Below the pieces are notes generated by a model. That model was given only the letters and a program-made list of their open reading frames with translations, had not been told where the DNA came from and did not search any database. From Lineus longissimus (taxonomy: Eukaryota > Nemertea > Pilidiophora > Heteronemertea > Lineidae), in contig NC_088319.1 of assembly GCF_910592395.1 (NCBI RefSeq), positions 9,796,001 through 9,860,000 of the forward strand: a stretch of DNA of 64,000 nt, read 5' to 3'. Below, piece after piece: positions 23,754-34,362 of the stretch. Each line of letters begins with the position of its first letter. The stretch's first letter is position 1. The position numbers and the translations under genes are program-made.

Positions 23754-26700
23754 CTCTAATCTCCCACTTACCTGTCCCATTTCCAAACCCTATCGCAAGT
23801 GACTAAGTCCGAATATTGCTAATTTTGGTTGGGGCAGAGCTCAATTTATGGAACAGCCTGGAGTAGTGACATGACAATGGACACTGTAAGGCTTTACGAC
23901 AATCTTGCCTAGTCACGTAGTCGTTTACGTGTACTGCGGCTGGGCGACCGGGGCAATTAGGGTCACGGTTTCGTAACAGCTCAAGATCACTGTGGCGATT
24001 CGTTCACCATTTAACACACTGTATTTACACAATGGGAGCTACTACAACCGATCAATTGCCCAATGGAATAAGGGTGATTATAGAAGAGTCCTGGCTATTC
24101 TGCAGTTAAGCAGTGAAGTGGTCTAGGAACACCCACAAGGAGTCTTTAAACTGTGATCGGGCCTGATTGTTGATTTCATTTCCTGTAGTTAAAAAGAGTG
24201 GCCTCGTCTTTGACATGGAAGGGTAAAGTCACTAGATTGGAACTGGGACGAAAGAACAGGGTGATCTACTGCCTGATAATGGGCATTAAAGAAAAAATTG
24301 AACAGAAGATTAACATTCTGATAAGGTTTTATTCATCATGAAAGTCAACATCAGCGTCATCAGGGTCAAACTCAAGCTCATCATTAACCTCTTCAAGTTC
24401 CCCATCTGCTGGATGCGGGATCACTGGGTCGTCATTCCCGTCCGGAAGAAGTCCACTTAGTCTCCACCCACTGACTATCACTTGGAATGCCACTCTTTCC
24501 CAGGCGAGACTGATCATACGTACTACTTCCTGGCGGGAAATCTGATCACAGTGTCCATCATCTTCGGTGTGTCCAATCTTCCAGGCTTTCCACACCAATC
24601 TGAGATGACATTTTAAACTGCGATTTACAGTTAAGTCCAAAGGTTGCAAAATTGAAGTGCATCGTCCAGGAATGAACGAATCCTGTCCATTTTGCCGCGG
24701 AATTTCCTCCGTAAACAGATGATGTCTATGGGCAGGGTAGCGATCCAAGATGAGGAGAAAGGTTGCTCCGGCAATAAATGGCACAACAATGGCTTGCAAC
24801 CATTCGATCAATGACTGATGTCTTGCCCAGCCATTCGGAGTACCTGTAACCTAAGATTAAAACGTTTCGTTTAGAAATAAAGAATAAATCGGTGCAATTC
24901 ATGAAAATGTATGACTCATTCTCCGATTGTATTGTTGCTCAGCCAGCTGATAGCTTTGGGAAATGGTTTTAAAGATCAACGTACTGCAATGATTCTAAAA
25001 ATAAAACAGGATTCGTAAAAAGACCATTAAACACGAGGAGCAGGCAGATCATAGAGCTAGCTCCATTAGCAGTTGAAGATGATATGGTCATCTAACAGCT
25101 AATAAACCAGGATTAGTTAATGAAAAGGTTTACTTACTCGCACGTTCTGGGGAGCATGGGCTCGCAGTTCTGCAATAACTTCGCCTTCAGCATCCAAGCC
25201 CCTAAAGTTGACCTCAGCTGGTAGTTTTCGTCCATCGCTGGAGACGGCCAAGGTTACCGTGCATCCAATCTTCCCGTTCCCTCTTGAGGATCTGATGTCG
25301 ATCGAATGTGATCCTGTTGTAGCCATTGTGGTTTTCGGCACCATGTCAAAGTTGACAAATGTTTCATCCATGTTGATGATCACATGGAAATTTCCATTTT
25401 GGATGATTTGAGACGTTTCCTTACGATAGACGGCCGCTATTTCCATAGCGTTGTCGGGGAGGGTTCGCGTGTCCTTATTCTTTCTTCGATGGCTTATTCT
25501 TTTTCTGAAAGGAAAAGGAGACCACTTTTAGCTTTGAAAAACGTAGCTTACTCCCCCATTACTGTCCATTTCTTGGTCATTGGGCCCATTATTCCATTAT
25601 GGCAGAACAAAAGTTGTGAGAGAACCCAACCCAAGTGAGATACCAATTTACGAAATGGCTTCGTTGTTTTTACCTTTCTTTGAATCGGGTCAGCCAGTGA
25701 TCTGACGCTCGGAAATCCTGATTGCGAGGCCTTTGCGCTCTCGTCTGCTGCCTTTGTTCCTCCGTCAGATTAGTCCACCATTGTCTGTATTCTCTGGCTG
25801 CTTGTGACTGGAGATCGATCCCGGATACTGGAATTCCATGCTGGCGGCGTTGAATAAACCAGTCGTTGAGCTGATTTTCCATGTCTGCCCAAAACGCTGA
25901 AAAGGACAAACGGTAGGCCTATCAAGCAGACGGTGAAGGGATGAATCGGAGGGGGAGAAGAGTAGAGTATGCCTGAAATCTAAGAAGAGTCCCTGAATAA
26001 TGTCGAACTATGGATAAAACCTCATTTCACAGTGAAAGCCTGAACTCACTGTCGCGCTTTTGCGCCGCGTTTTCACCGAGGCGCGGAAATCAATTGTTAT
26101 TCATTAGGTGAACAAAGGATTCCCCGCCCGGCGGTGAAAATGCGGCGGAAAAACGCGTCAGTGAGTACAGGCCTTAATCTTATGGGCCTACTTCACTTAA
26201 AATTGTACATCTTTCGTAAATTCCTGACAAAAATGAGTTACCTTGTTCATCATTGCCATGCTGCCGAATCCTCCGCCGTCTCCTCTCAATTTGGGTGCAC
26301 CTGTCGCGGCGTTCCGACATCTCTTCATACTGGTCTAGCCATCTTGAGAATGTCCTTGGATGGATGCGGTGATGTACGGCAAAAGAATGACAAGACCGGG
26401 CATGCGCAATGCCCATCGCATGGTGCAGCCTAAAAGTATCCACGTAGTCCAAACGCTGATTCAAGCTGTAGCCATGAAGATGTCTCTTTTCTTGGCCTTC
26501 GTTAGCCGCACCATTATTACCTCCGTCGTCACCACCATCACCATGCCCACCATTACCGCCACCATCACCGTCGTCACCGTTATCCATCGAATTCACGACC
26601 CAAAATCCAATGGCAAAGCAAAAAATCCAAAACAAACGCATCTCGTCGATTAACAAATCGAACCTCTGACAAAAACATCAATGAGTACACAAGAACTGTC

Positions 26701-26950
26701 CAACTTCTCTTATACTGTTTTGGAGAATACGTAATTGTTATGTCACTGAGGTCATCCGTAACCTCACCCGATTAGGCCTAGTGTAATTCTTTGCCAGGCT
26801 CTGGGGTGTGACAAGGAAGTCGACAGAACAATTATAATATTGATCCAGGGCATTCTGTTTCCGACCATACCCCACCCCATTTTATTGGACTTAGGATTTT
26901 CTGATGATTTTCCGGGTTCAGGAATGGGACAGGTAAGTGGGAGATTAGAG
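23754..26950 (-). mobile_element. pogo-like DNA transposon, complete
   Basis: A 3.2-kb element bounded by a ~29-bp terminal inverted repeat: CTCTAATCTCCCACTTACCT... at 23,754-23,782 and its complement at 26,922-26,950. Both outer flanks are TATATA-rich, so a TA target duplication is likely but cannot be fixed to the base. The transposase gene lies inside on the minus strand. Intact ends plus an intact spliced frame suggest a recently active copy. Confidence 0.8.
24329..26656 (-). CDS. pogo/Tigger-type DDE transposase in four exons
   Basis: Exons on the minus strand: 26,656-26,242, 25,896-25,674, 25,504-25,138 and 24,850-24,329. Donors (AAG/GTAACT, AAG/GTAAAA, CGA/GTAAGT) and acceptors (CTTTTCAG, CCTTTCAG, ATCTTAG) fit consensus and every phase joins. 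Exon 1 has an acidic Gly/Asp-rich start, then a psq-like HTH (YSLNQRLDYV...FSRWLDQYEEM). Exon 2 is a CENP-B-type HTH (F-x-ASDHWLTRFKER). Exon 3 carries the first catalytic Asp (INMDETFV). Exon 4 has the second (LILDRYPAHR) and, 35 residues later, the third (LQPLD), giving DD35D. The acidic C-terminus ends at a TAA inside AATAAA. Translation probably starts at MDNGDDG (26,587), although an upstream ATG at 26,656 is in frame with a hydrophobic leader. Confidence 0.8.
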
Positions 26951-27349
26951 TATATACTGGTCAATGTCTTCTATATAATTCTGTAAACTTTTATTTTTGT
27001 TAAATGTTCTTCTATGACTATGTCCCATAACTGTTGGTTAGAGTGTAATAAACTCCGTATTCCGTAATATGACTGACGACTGAACATGTAAACCGAGAAA
27101 AAAGCCGGCGGCGGTTTTTCAATTCATCGATGGCGCCATATTCATAATAATCCGGCACTGAGGCTCTCCGCAATTCAAATTCAATATACATGTAAAATGC
27201 TAATATCAGTCACAAGTGTATAACGCTCATACATGTATAAAGTATGATACACGGGATACATTGGATACACTGTCTCACAACAGAAGAATCGATCCGCAGC
27301 TCACTGCTGACACGCGAGGACGGCAACCAATACATACGGGCTCTACCTG
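26951..27349. other. Intergenic DNA between two elements
   Basis: About 400 bp with no open frame of note and no recognisable repeat. It separates the pogo-like element from the diverged E-like element. Confidence 0.5.
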
Positions 27350-28699
27350 ACGCAAGGACCCAACGCGCCGCGTAACGACAAAATAGCAAAGCTGGCGAAA
27401 CATTTATAACGGGTCACCGTGGCCTTATTATGGACTTATAGCGCGATTGTGGGGTTGTAACTATTTTGCTGTATATTGTCACGAGGGAAGAAAGTACGCG
27501 ACCAAATGCCGACCTATTTATGTAAAGTGATAATTAGAAGGTATATAGTTAAGGAAATGTTAATAAAAAATCATTCCATATCGTCTTTTCAGAGCATTTT
27601 TAATTGTAAAAAATATATGCCTACGTCACAGAGTCTCTGCAATGGTTATTTTTATCACAGTAGTCTCGCACCGCCAGAAGTTCTTCACTTATTAGTCTGG
27701 CGCGTGCCAGACCTTCTTTGTACGAGACGTTTTCCAGAACGATGTATGTGGGCAGAAGCAACACTGCGCAAGATTACCTCGAGCAGAGGCTAATATTAGA
27801 TCATGCTAATGAGCATACCTTCCTCATTGAGTTTTCCCAGAATGGTCCGTATCGCGCGAAGCACGGGACGGCATGGTTCTTCTTTTAAGTATATGCCTAC
27901 GTCACAGAGTCTCTGCAATGGTTATTTTTATCACAGTAGTCTCGCGCCGCCAGAAGTTCTTCACTTATTAGTCTGGTGCATGCCAGACCTTCTTTGTACG
28001 AGACGTTTCCAGCACGATGTATGTGAGCAGAAGCAACACTGCGCAAGATTACCTCGAGCAGGGGCTAATATTAGATTATGCTAATGAGCATACTTCCTCA
28101 TTGAGTTTTCCCAGAGTGGTTCATATCGCGCGTAGCTTGGGACGGCATGGTTCTTCTATCAAGTAGATGCCTACGTCACAGAGTTTCTGTAATGGTCATG
28201 TTTATCACAGTAATCTCGCGCAGCCAGACCTTCTTCACTTATTAGTCTGGCGCAAGCCAGGCGTTCTTTGTACCAGACGTTTTCCACCACAATGTATCTG
28301 GCCCGAAGAAATAATGCGCATGTTTACCTCGAGCTGGAGCTAAGAATAGATTATGCTAATGGGCATACTTCCTCATTGAGTTTTCCCAGAATGGTGCACA
28401 TTGCGCGAAGCTACTTAGCCTAATACCATTAGGCCCCGCGTGGTGGCGCTGAGGCGGCCGCTGTAATCAAGAGAGTGAGTGGTGGAGTCCCTCTAGAAGC
28501 TACCTAGTCATAACAAAGGACGGACCTAACCAAAATTACTTACATTTTCGCATTGCTACAATGAAAGACCTAATACTGAAACCACATGCCTGTTGGCTGT
28601 GCTTTAAGAGAGACTATAGGACAGTCAACATAAACCACTACGCTCTCACACTCAGAAACCACAAACGCCCACCCCTTCCTGCTACCTTGATACTTCTGG
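27350..28699 (+). mobile_element. Short, diverged relative of element E
   Basis: A 1,350-bp element with the same ends as E: ACGCAAGGACCCAACGCGCC with its hairpin on the left, TTCCTGCTACCTTGATACTTCTGG on the right. Its centre is three tandem ~275-bp units starting near 27,617, 27,893 and 28,167, each with CTACGTCACAGAGT, a GTCTGGCGC-type inverted repeat and TGCTAATG(A/G)GCATAC. The right end retains only a decayed version of the hairpin. It is non-coding. It represents an older subfamily and shows that the ends define the mobile unit independently of the long interior. Confidence 0.7.
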
Positions 28700-28762
28700 A
28701 TTAGCATTCAAAACGGCTGGACCCTGGATACTCGTGTAGGTCATATCGAATCATATCGCGCG

Positions 28763-28787
28763 TCACCGCCAGAATCTGGCAGTGACC
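28763..28787. repeat. Small hairpin
   Basis: GTCACCGCCAGA and TCTGGCAGTGAC form a 12-bp stem with one mismatch and a one-base loop. A 23-bp direct repeat (GGATTTGTAACA(C/G)GTGCTTCG) follows near 28,973-29,018. The function of both is unknown. Confidence 0.4.
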
Positions 28788-29203
28788 TATGACCCGGACA
28801 CTACGTGTCGGCAGTGTTTTAACATGACCAAAAACCGTCTGTAGCCGACCAAATAATTGTAAAATTGACCGATTACCTCAGGATGTATACAGATTAAAGC
28901 CTTATACTCAAATACGAAAGTAAATTATCAAAATGGATTTTGAAATAATATGTTAACAGTGCTCGCGCGATTGGGATTTGTAACACGTGCTTCGTCGGAT
29001 TTGTAACAGGTGCTTCGCCGGAGTGGCCGACTAAATGACGCTATTATTTTGCAGAGGCAATTAAAGAGGTTGAATAGCGCCTCCAATAGCAAGCAACAGC
29101 GCCACCCGTAGCAGAAATAAGCACTGCTTAGTGACGTCATGGTTTCCATATACGGCATCTCATTTGCATATTTTTACAACCTTATTTACTACGAGTTATA
29201 AAT

Positions 29204-29875
29204 ATGCCAGTAGCACGTGTATCATGCCGGGCGGCGCTGTCAGGTGTTTCCACTATGGGTTACATAATCGGCTACAAAGAGGCCAGTGTTCTAGTAAATG
29301 AAGTTAGCAATGATAGCGAAAGAATGTTAGTGTATGTTACGCAGTCAATAGCGATAGTAGTGAGTTGGAGAGAGGAGAAAATGGAAAATGGAGAGAATAG
29401 TAGTATGGATTTCGAGTCGCCGGTGGATTCTGGGCCGGTGGAGAGTGAGGTCCCTGATCCGAACAGTACAGAAGAAATGGAGCAGCATATTATCCAAGAC
29501 TTGTTTGACAACCATGACGACTCAAGATATTTGCCAGAATTGCCGGCAATGAACATGAGTGAAGAGGAGATGGGGCCATTCCAGCCAAGTGACCTGTCAC
29601 TGCTCATGGCGAATGTCGGAGCCTCTAGAGACGCTGGTCTCGTCAGTACGCCAACGGCATTGAGGTGTTCCCCAAGGGTGGTGCTGACGCCAAGACGTGA
29701 GACTAACACCGGCGCGGTGACAGCTGTAGCAGATGGAGCCACGCCACTAACATTTTTCAAGCATCCGAATGGTACCTTACAGATCCGCAAGGGGCGCGTT
29801 ACCGAAAATGTTGCAAAAATCAATAACGTGATCGTAAATATTGTCATATTTTTCAAGATGAGAGTATGTAAATGA
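29204..29875 (+). CDS. Possible first exon of an unrecognised gene
   Basis: A 223-codon frame without a recognised domain. From residue ~60 it is acidic and Ser/Pro-rich (MENGENSSMDFESPVDSG...), a composition common in nuclear regulatory proteins. It then has a TPRRETNTG stretch and a FKHPNGTLQIRKGRV segment. A TATA-like ATAAAT directly precedes the first ATG. The ATG at 29,381 (GAAAATGG) has the better start context. Near the end ATGAGA/GTATGT is a reasonable splice donor, so the frame may continue in exons not visible here. It could also be chance: no second exon is identified before the retroelement at 30,887. Confidence 0.35.
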   Translation: MPVARVSCRAALSGVSTMGYIIGYKEASVLVNEVSNDSERMLVYVTQSIAIVVSWREEKMENGENSSMDFESPVDSGPVESEVPDPNSTEEMEQHIIQDLFDNHDDSRYLPELPAMNMSEEEMGPFQPSDLSLLMANVGASRDAGLVSTPTALRCSPRVVLTPRRETNTGAVTAVADGATPLTFFKHPNGTLQIRKGRVTENVAKINNVIVNIVIFFKMRVCK

Positions 29876-30003
29876 TACGCAAACGGTAAACCAATGAAAG
29901 GCCAGTATCTATTGAACCTTACAAGTAATTTGGGGGCCTTGAAACTCCTTATATTTATCAATGAAACCTTATTCCCGCCTAAGGTTTTGACCGGGCCGTC
30001 CAA

Positions 30004-30886
30004 AACTCCCCATTTTTTGACGGGCCCTTCCCTTTAATTTGTTATGGCCGGGTCTATTTGGCAAGCCGCTCGCCGAACAGGCATCTTTTTTTGTCCTGTT
30101 TGGAGAGCCGCTTGCCAAACAGCACTAAAAAGCCACCCTGTTCGGCAAGCCGGGCTTGCCAAACAGGGCAAAAATACTACCCTCTTTGGCGAGCCGGAGA
30201 GGTTACAACATATTGGCCAATCAGAGAGCAGTGACGTCATATTCGAATTTATATGCGCATATTTGACAATGGCCGACTTCCCGCTCTCGATTCAATTTCT
30301 GTTACTAAACTCGGGTTTTGGTCAATAATCCATGAAGAAGCATGTACATGTACATGACTATGGATCTACAAAAAAAGTCATAAACGTGATTTAACTGATA
30401 AGCATGTTAAATGCATTAGTGTGCATTTCTAAAGGCGTTTCACTGTAACTCCAGTGTTGCTGACCGTGTTGCCACGAATGATAATGAGCTCCTGGATGGT
30501 TGAATATGCATGAGTTCGGCTCTCCATCTAGGGCAGAAAAAAGGCGCTGTTTGGTGAGCCGGTGTAAAATCAAAAAGTGTCCCCCCTAGAAAAAGTGTCC
30601 GGGCCTATTGTATTCTGACAGATTATGGCATATGGTTCTATAGAGGCAATGACCGTTAATAGCTCAGCGCATAATAGAATCCTTTGTTCCCGGACATTTT
30701 ATCCTAGGCCATTTTAAACTTCTACACTGGGCTTGCCAAATAGTCACTTCCATTTGTTATATCTGCATTAGCTCATATATCATCCGTGTCCATGAAGTTC
30801 TATTATGCCGTCTATTGATTTGTGATCGCATAATAGGGTAAATGGTTACGTAGACTAATAAGTCGCCTTTTTCGCCGATTCATAGT
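30004..30886. repeat. Non-coding DNA with clustered GGCAAGCC hairpins
   Basis: No gene is seen. Two inverted repeats built on CTGTTTGGC / GCCAAACAG lie at 30,096-30,122 and 30,136-30,168 (stem CCCTGTTCGGCAAGCC with one mismatch). Single motifs recur near 30,060, 30,190, 30,545 and 30,730. This looks like a degraded palindromic repeat family. Confidence 0.45.
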
Positions 30887-30890
30887 ATAC
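30887..30890. repeat. Target-site duplication ATAC, left copy
   Basis: ATAC directly before the left LTR terminus (TGTCTCC...). The same four bases, 52,558-52,561, follow the right terminus (...GTTACA). Four-base duplications are usual for errantivirus-type gypsy elements. Confidence 0.7.
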
Positions 30891-32413
30891 TGTCTCCAAG
30901 CACTGGTATCTCTGATAATCCGACCAAAATCAGTAGGTTCGGATCATCAGCAGACACCAATCTCTGGAGATGAGGAGGGCCTTCCCACGAGGCCGTCGAT
31001 CTTGACCTGCAGTGTGCCGATAGAAGGTCACAAAGGGTCACGTCCAGGTAGAATCGTAGAATCGAGAAAATCGACAAGTCGGATATTGTTGGATAAATAT
31101 ATTAGAATTTTCGTGAGAAAGTATTCAAGTACAACATTCAAGTGAGCTGTGTACTAAAGGACAACTTACGTTAAGGTTATTTAAGGGTTGCTGAGAATCA
31201 GGATGGAGAGGTTAATATTTAGAATCTATGCCTAAGCAGGGAGCGTTTAATTTCGTATTTTTCAGACCGAAGTCAAAAGTCAAGACCCTAGATACTGGGT
31301 GTACCTCCTTTTTAAAGCCCCAACTGTCGCGCATGCGTCGTTGACCAGGAAGACCCTAACTCGTCATAAATGACCAATCAGGGACGGCCAAACCATTTAG
31401 GAATCGTCACAACCAAACCACGAGAGCGTGATTTGGCCCTTATGCAAACGAGCATCTGTGACCCAAGCCTATTGTTTCGGGGGTCCCTAAATGGCGACGA
31501 CGATCCTGAGTCAGCGCGACAGCTGTAAACCTGCGAAAAACAAGTTTTAGAAATTCTGACCGAAGTCAACTTAATTCCAACTGACAACTCATTACTAATT
31601 AAGACTAGGTGGTTTTCTTGTTAATTAAATAAAAGATGGTCTTTATAAATTAACCCCGTGAAAGGACAGCTTGAGTTCTCAGCGAAGTCAGAATTTGTCA
31701 AACTAATTGACCGAGTAAATATGTAGTCGAAACTCTCACACAAAAGAGAGGATGTCATTTTATATCAATTTATATGTCTGACCTCGATGCCAAGTTCCCA
31801 AATCGTACTTTCACGTACTTCACAAAGGGTAGAAACAAAGGTTTTAATTAAATAAATGGTTTACAAAATCACCATTCGTTAACTATCATCAGGGTGATTA
31901 CCCTTTAAGAATTTCATTCATACAACATTATTTTAGTCGAGATATAAAACAGTAATTGAAAATTCTTATATAAATTATGGCTTTCCGCCTATGACTATAG
32001 GTATAACTTATTCTAAGGAAAACTAAGGATGTGTCGTTCGAATAAACTATTAATATATCGCTTCAATTTATGAATCTTAGTTTTTAGACATCACGTTTTT
32101 CAAAGTTATCTCCCTGTGTATTTGGTCAGGATGTACGCAAATTTTAGCAACAGCTGAAGGGTAATTACGTGAATGACTCCAATACTTCGTATAGTTTTGT
32201 ACACAGCTCTTACATAGATATAAACCACAGATTTTGTCGGATTTAATGTGTTACCTCAGAGTGAGAGTGTGGCGGCTTGAACAATTTATATTAATCATTT
32301 GACCAACTTAAAGGGAAAATTACCCTACCATGCTCTAAAAATTCCACCTTAAACTATTCCAATCTAAGAAAAATAAACCGCAGTTTAAGTAGGATATAAA
32401 GCCGTCTGTTACA
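30891..32413 (-). repeat. 3' LTR of the minus-strand element
   Basis: A 1,523-bp LTR with TGTAACAGACGG at its start (32,413) and ...GCTTGGAGACA at its end (30,891), the usual TGT...ACA form. It is matched over 1,512 bases by 51,007-52,518 and, for its last ~290 bases, by 43,967-44,260. Promoter and polyadenylation sites inside it cannot be fixed by eye. Confidence 0.85.
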
Positions 32414-32425
32414 CCCTCACCCCCG
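32414..32425 (-). promoter_or_regulatory. Polypurine tract
   Basis: On the minus strand CGGGGGTGAGGG ends directly at the LTR start, the position of the plus-strand primer. The equivalent tract of the other copy is at 50,995-51,006. Confidence 0.7.
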
Positions 32426-34362
32426 AATAACACATTACTCCTGGAATGTGACGAAAAACCGACACCACTCGCCCTCGCGAATCTCCGGTCACCCACTTAA
32501 GGGGAAATGAGGAGTTGAAGTGACCTCGGAACAGTTTTGCCAAAGAAACCAGAACCACACCTCTCAATCACTCTACAACCAACCTTAATAACGTATATGA
32601 CGTAACCAATCACTTCCAGCTTTGCCAGCCGCTTGGGTATATTTTTCAAGAACAGAAATCACCATGTATAATTTCATAATAAGATCAGAGGTGTAGTAAT
32701 GGCTTAATCAGGAAACCCCGTCCCGAGGACGTTATCCAGTGTCTTTAACGAGAGTCATACCTCGTGACAGTTCACTGAGGTATAGATAAACAATAAGGAA
32801 AGCACAAAGTCTATCCGGACCAGTTGAAAGAAGGACGGAATCAACCCAGTCGAAGATCCGATGGGTAGTTGCGTGTCGGAGTCGAGACACCAAACGGAAG
32901 ACTTCCATTCCACTACTTATGTTACATGTAGAGTAATTCTGGCATTTGCGATGAAGTATGCGTCACTGCGCCGATAATTTTATCGAATGGCGGGAGTCGT
33001 GTACCAACGGTAAGGAAGACGAAGATCGAGGTCATCCCTTTCTCGATGAAGAAGTATTACCGCAACGAAGTCGATAACACCGGGTAACACCGGTTGGCAC
33101 GGAGATTTCCCGGCAATACAGCACTTATAAGATGTATGGAAAACGTATAATCTTCAGGAATAAAATCGTTCGGGAACACGGAGATGACTTCAAAGTAACA
33201 TTCATATCCTAGAACACTCCGGAAGTAGCCATCAGGAAAGTCGATGATGAATGACGCGTGCAACACGAAATGTTTATGTAAACACGAAATCGAAAGTTTA
33301 TCAATCATGGCATCCTGCCTGACTAATATCGCGGTGCGACATTACGTTACGGTGATGGTAGGGTCCCTGAGGAAGACGATACTTTTCAAGACGCAGCATC
33401 TTGATCGTGAAGAGCCCCAAAAGAAGTAATGTGGAAAATTGCGTACTCGATGTACAGCAGCAGGACTGGCATACGTAGATGTTACGGAACTCGTTCTAGA
33501 TCGCAAAATTACCGACTCTATATGGATGTTGAACCCTCTTCCCTGGATGGCTTTTGGCGAAGTCGGCTGATTCGGGCTGATATCCTCAAGGTCCGGACAG
33601 TCTTTGGTAGGGTGCTTGTTGTACGATTAAAATAGAATGTAACCGAGGTGAACACATTATCATTACCCATATTCCCGGCGTGAATACCGGTTCCAAGCCT
33701 TAAACGTTTCCATAATATTCTTCATAATACAATAATCAATAAAATCGGTCCCAAGCCTTAAATCTTCCCATAATATCTTACATAATACAATAATTGATAA
33801 ATATTTATAATTCTTTCCCTGTTCATTTTAAGTAAAAGTTTCTATATAAATTTACCTCTGACTTCAAACATCAATCAACAGTTCTCCACAATACGTGGTT
33901 TGTCACTCCGCTTGGCCGTCCCGTAAATTAAATTAAACCATTCTGTAATTAACGTTCATTTCAACATATAAATTACCAATCACGACAATCGTCCAAGTTA
34001 TCATTCGCATTCCGGTGACATTGACTCATAATAAACTGAACATACTGTCTCAAAATTCAACAACCTAATCAGCGGTGAAAAAAAAAAACCCTTATACCGT
34101 GAATAAAACACCTCCACCGTTAATAGTGACACCGTCTACGGCCGCGACTAGTACCGCAGTGAATTACAACAATAGTACCATAGTAAGGATAACACCATAG
34201 TACCGACAGAGAACAAGGCACCTTTCCTTGATAGATTAAAGACCCTTTCCCCTCAAAGCTGATACGGCCAGCCCAAAGGCTCAAGAGAAAAAAAAGAACC
34301 AGTCAGTAATTTCACGAGAAAGAAAAAAAAATATTAAGGGGCGGGGTACGGCTTATCAGTAC
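32426..34362 (-). other. Long 3' non-coding region of the retroelement
   Basis: About 1.9 kb between the env stop and the LTR, duplicated at 49,058-50,994. It has small frames only. An 83-codon one at 33,057-33,308 (copy at 50,112-50,363) is intact in both, but the copies are too similar for that to mean much. An unusually long region for a gypsy element; it may hold export, packaging or regulatory sequence. Confidence 0.6.
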
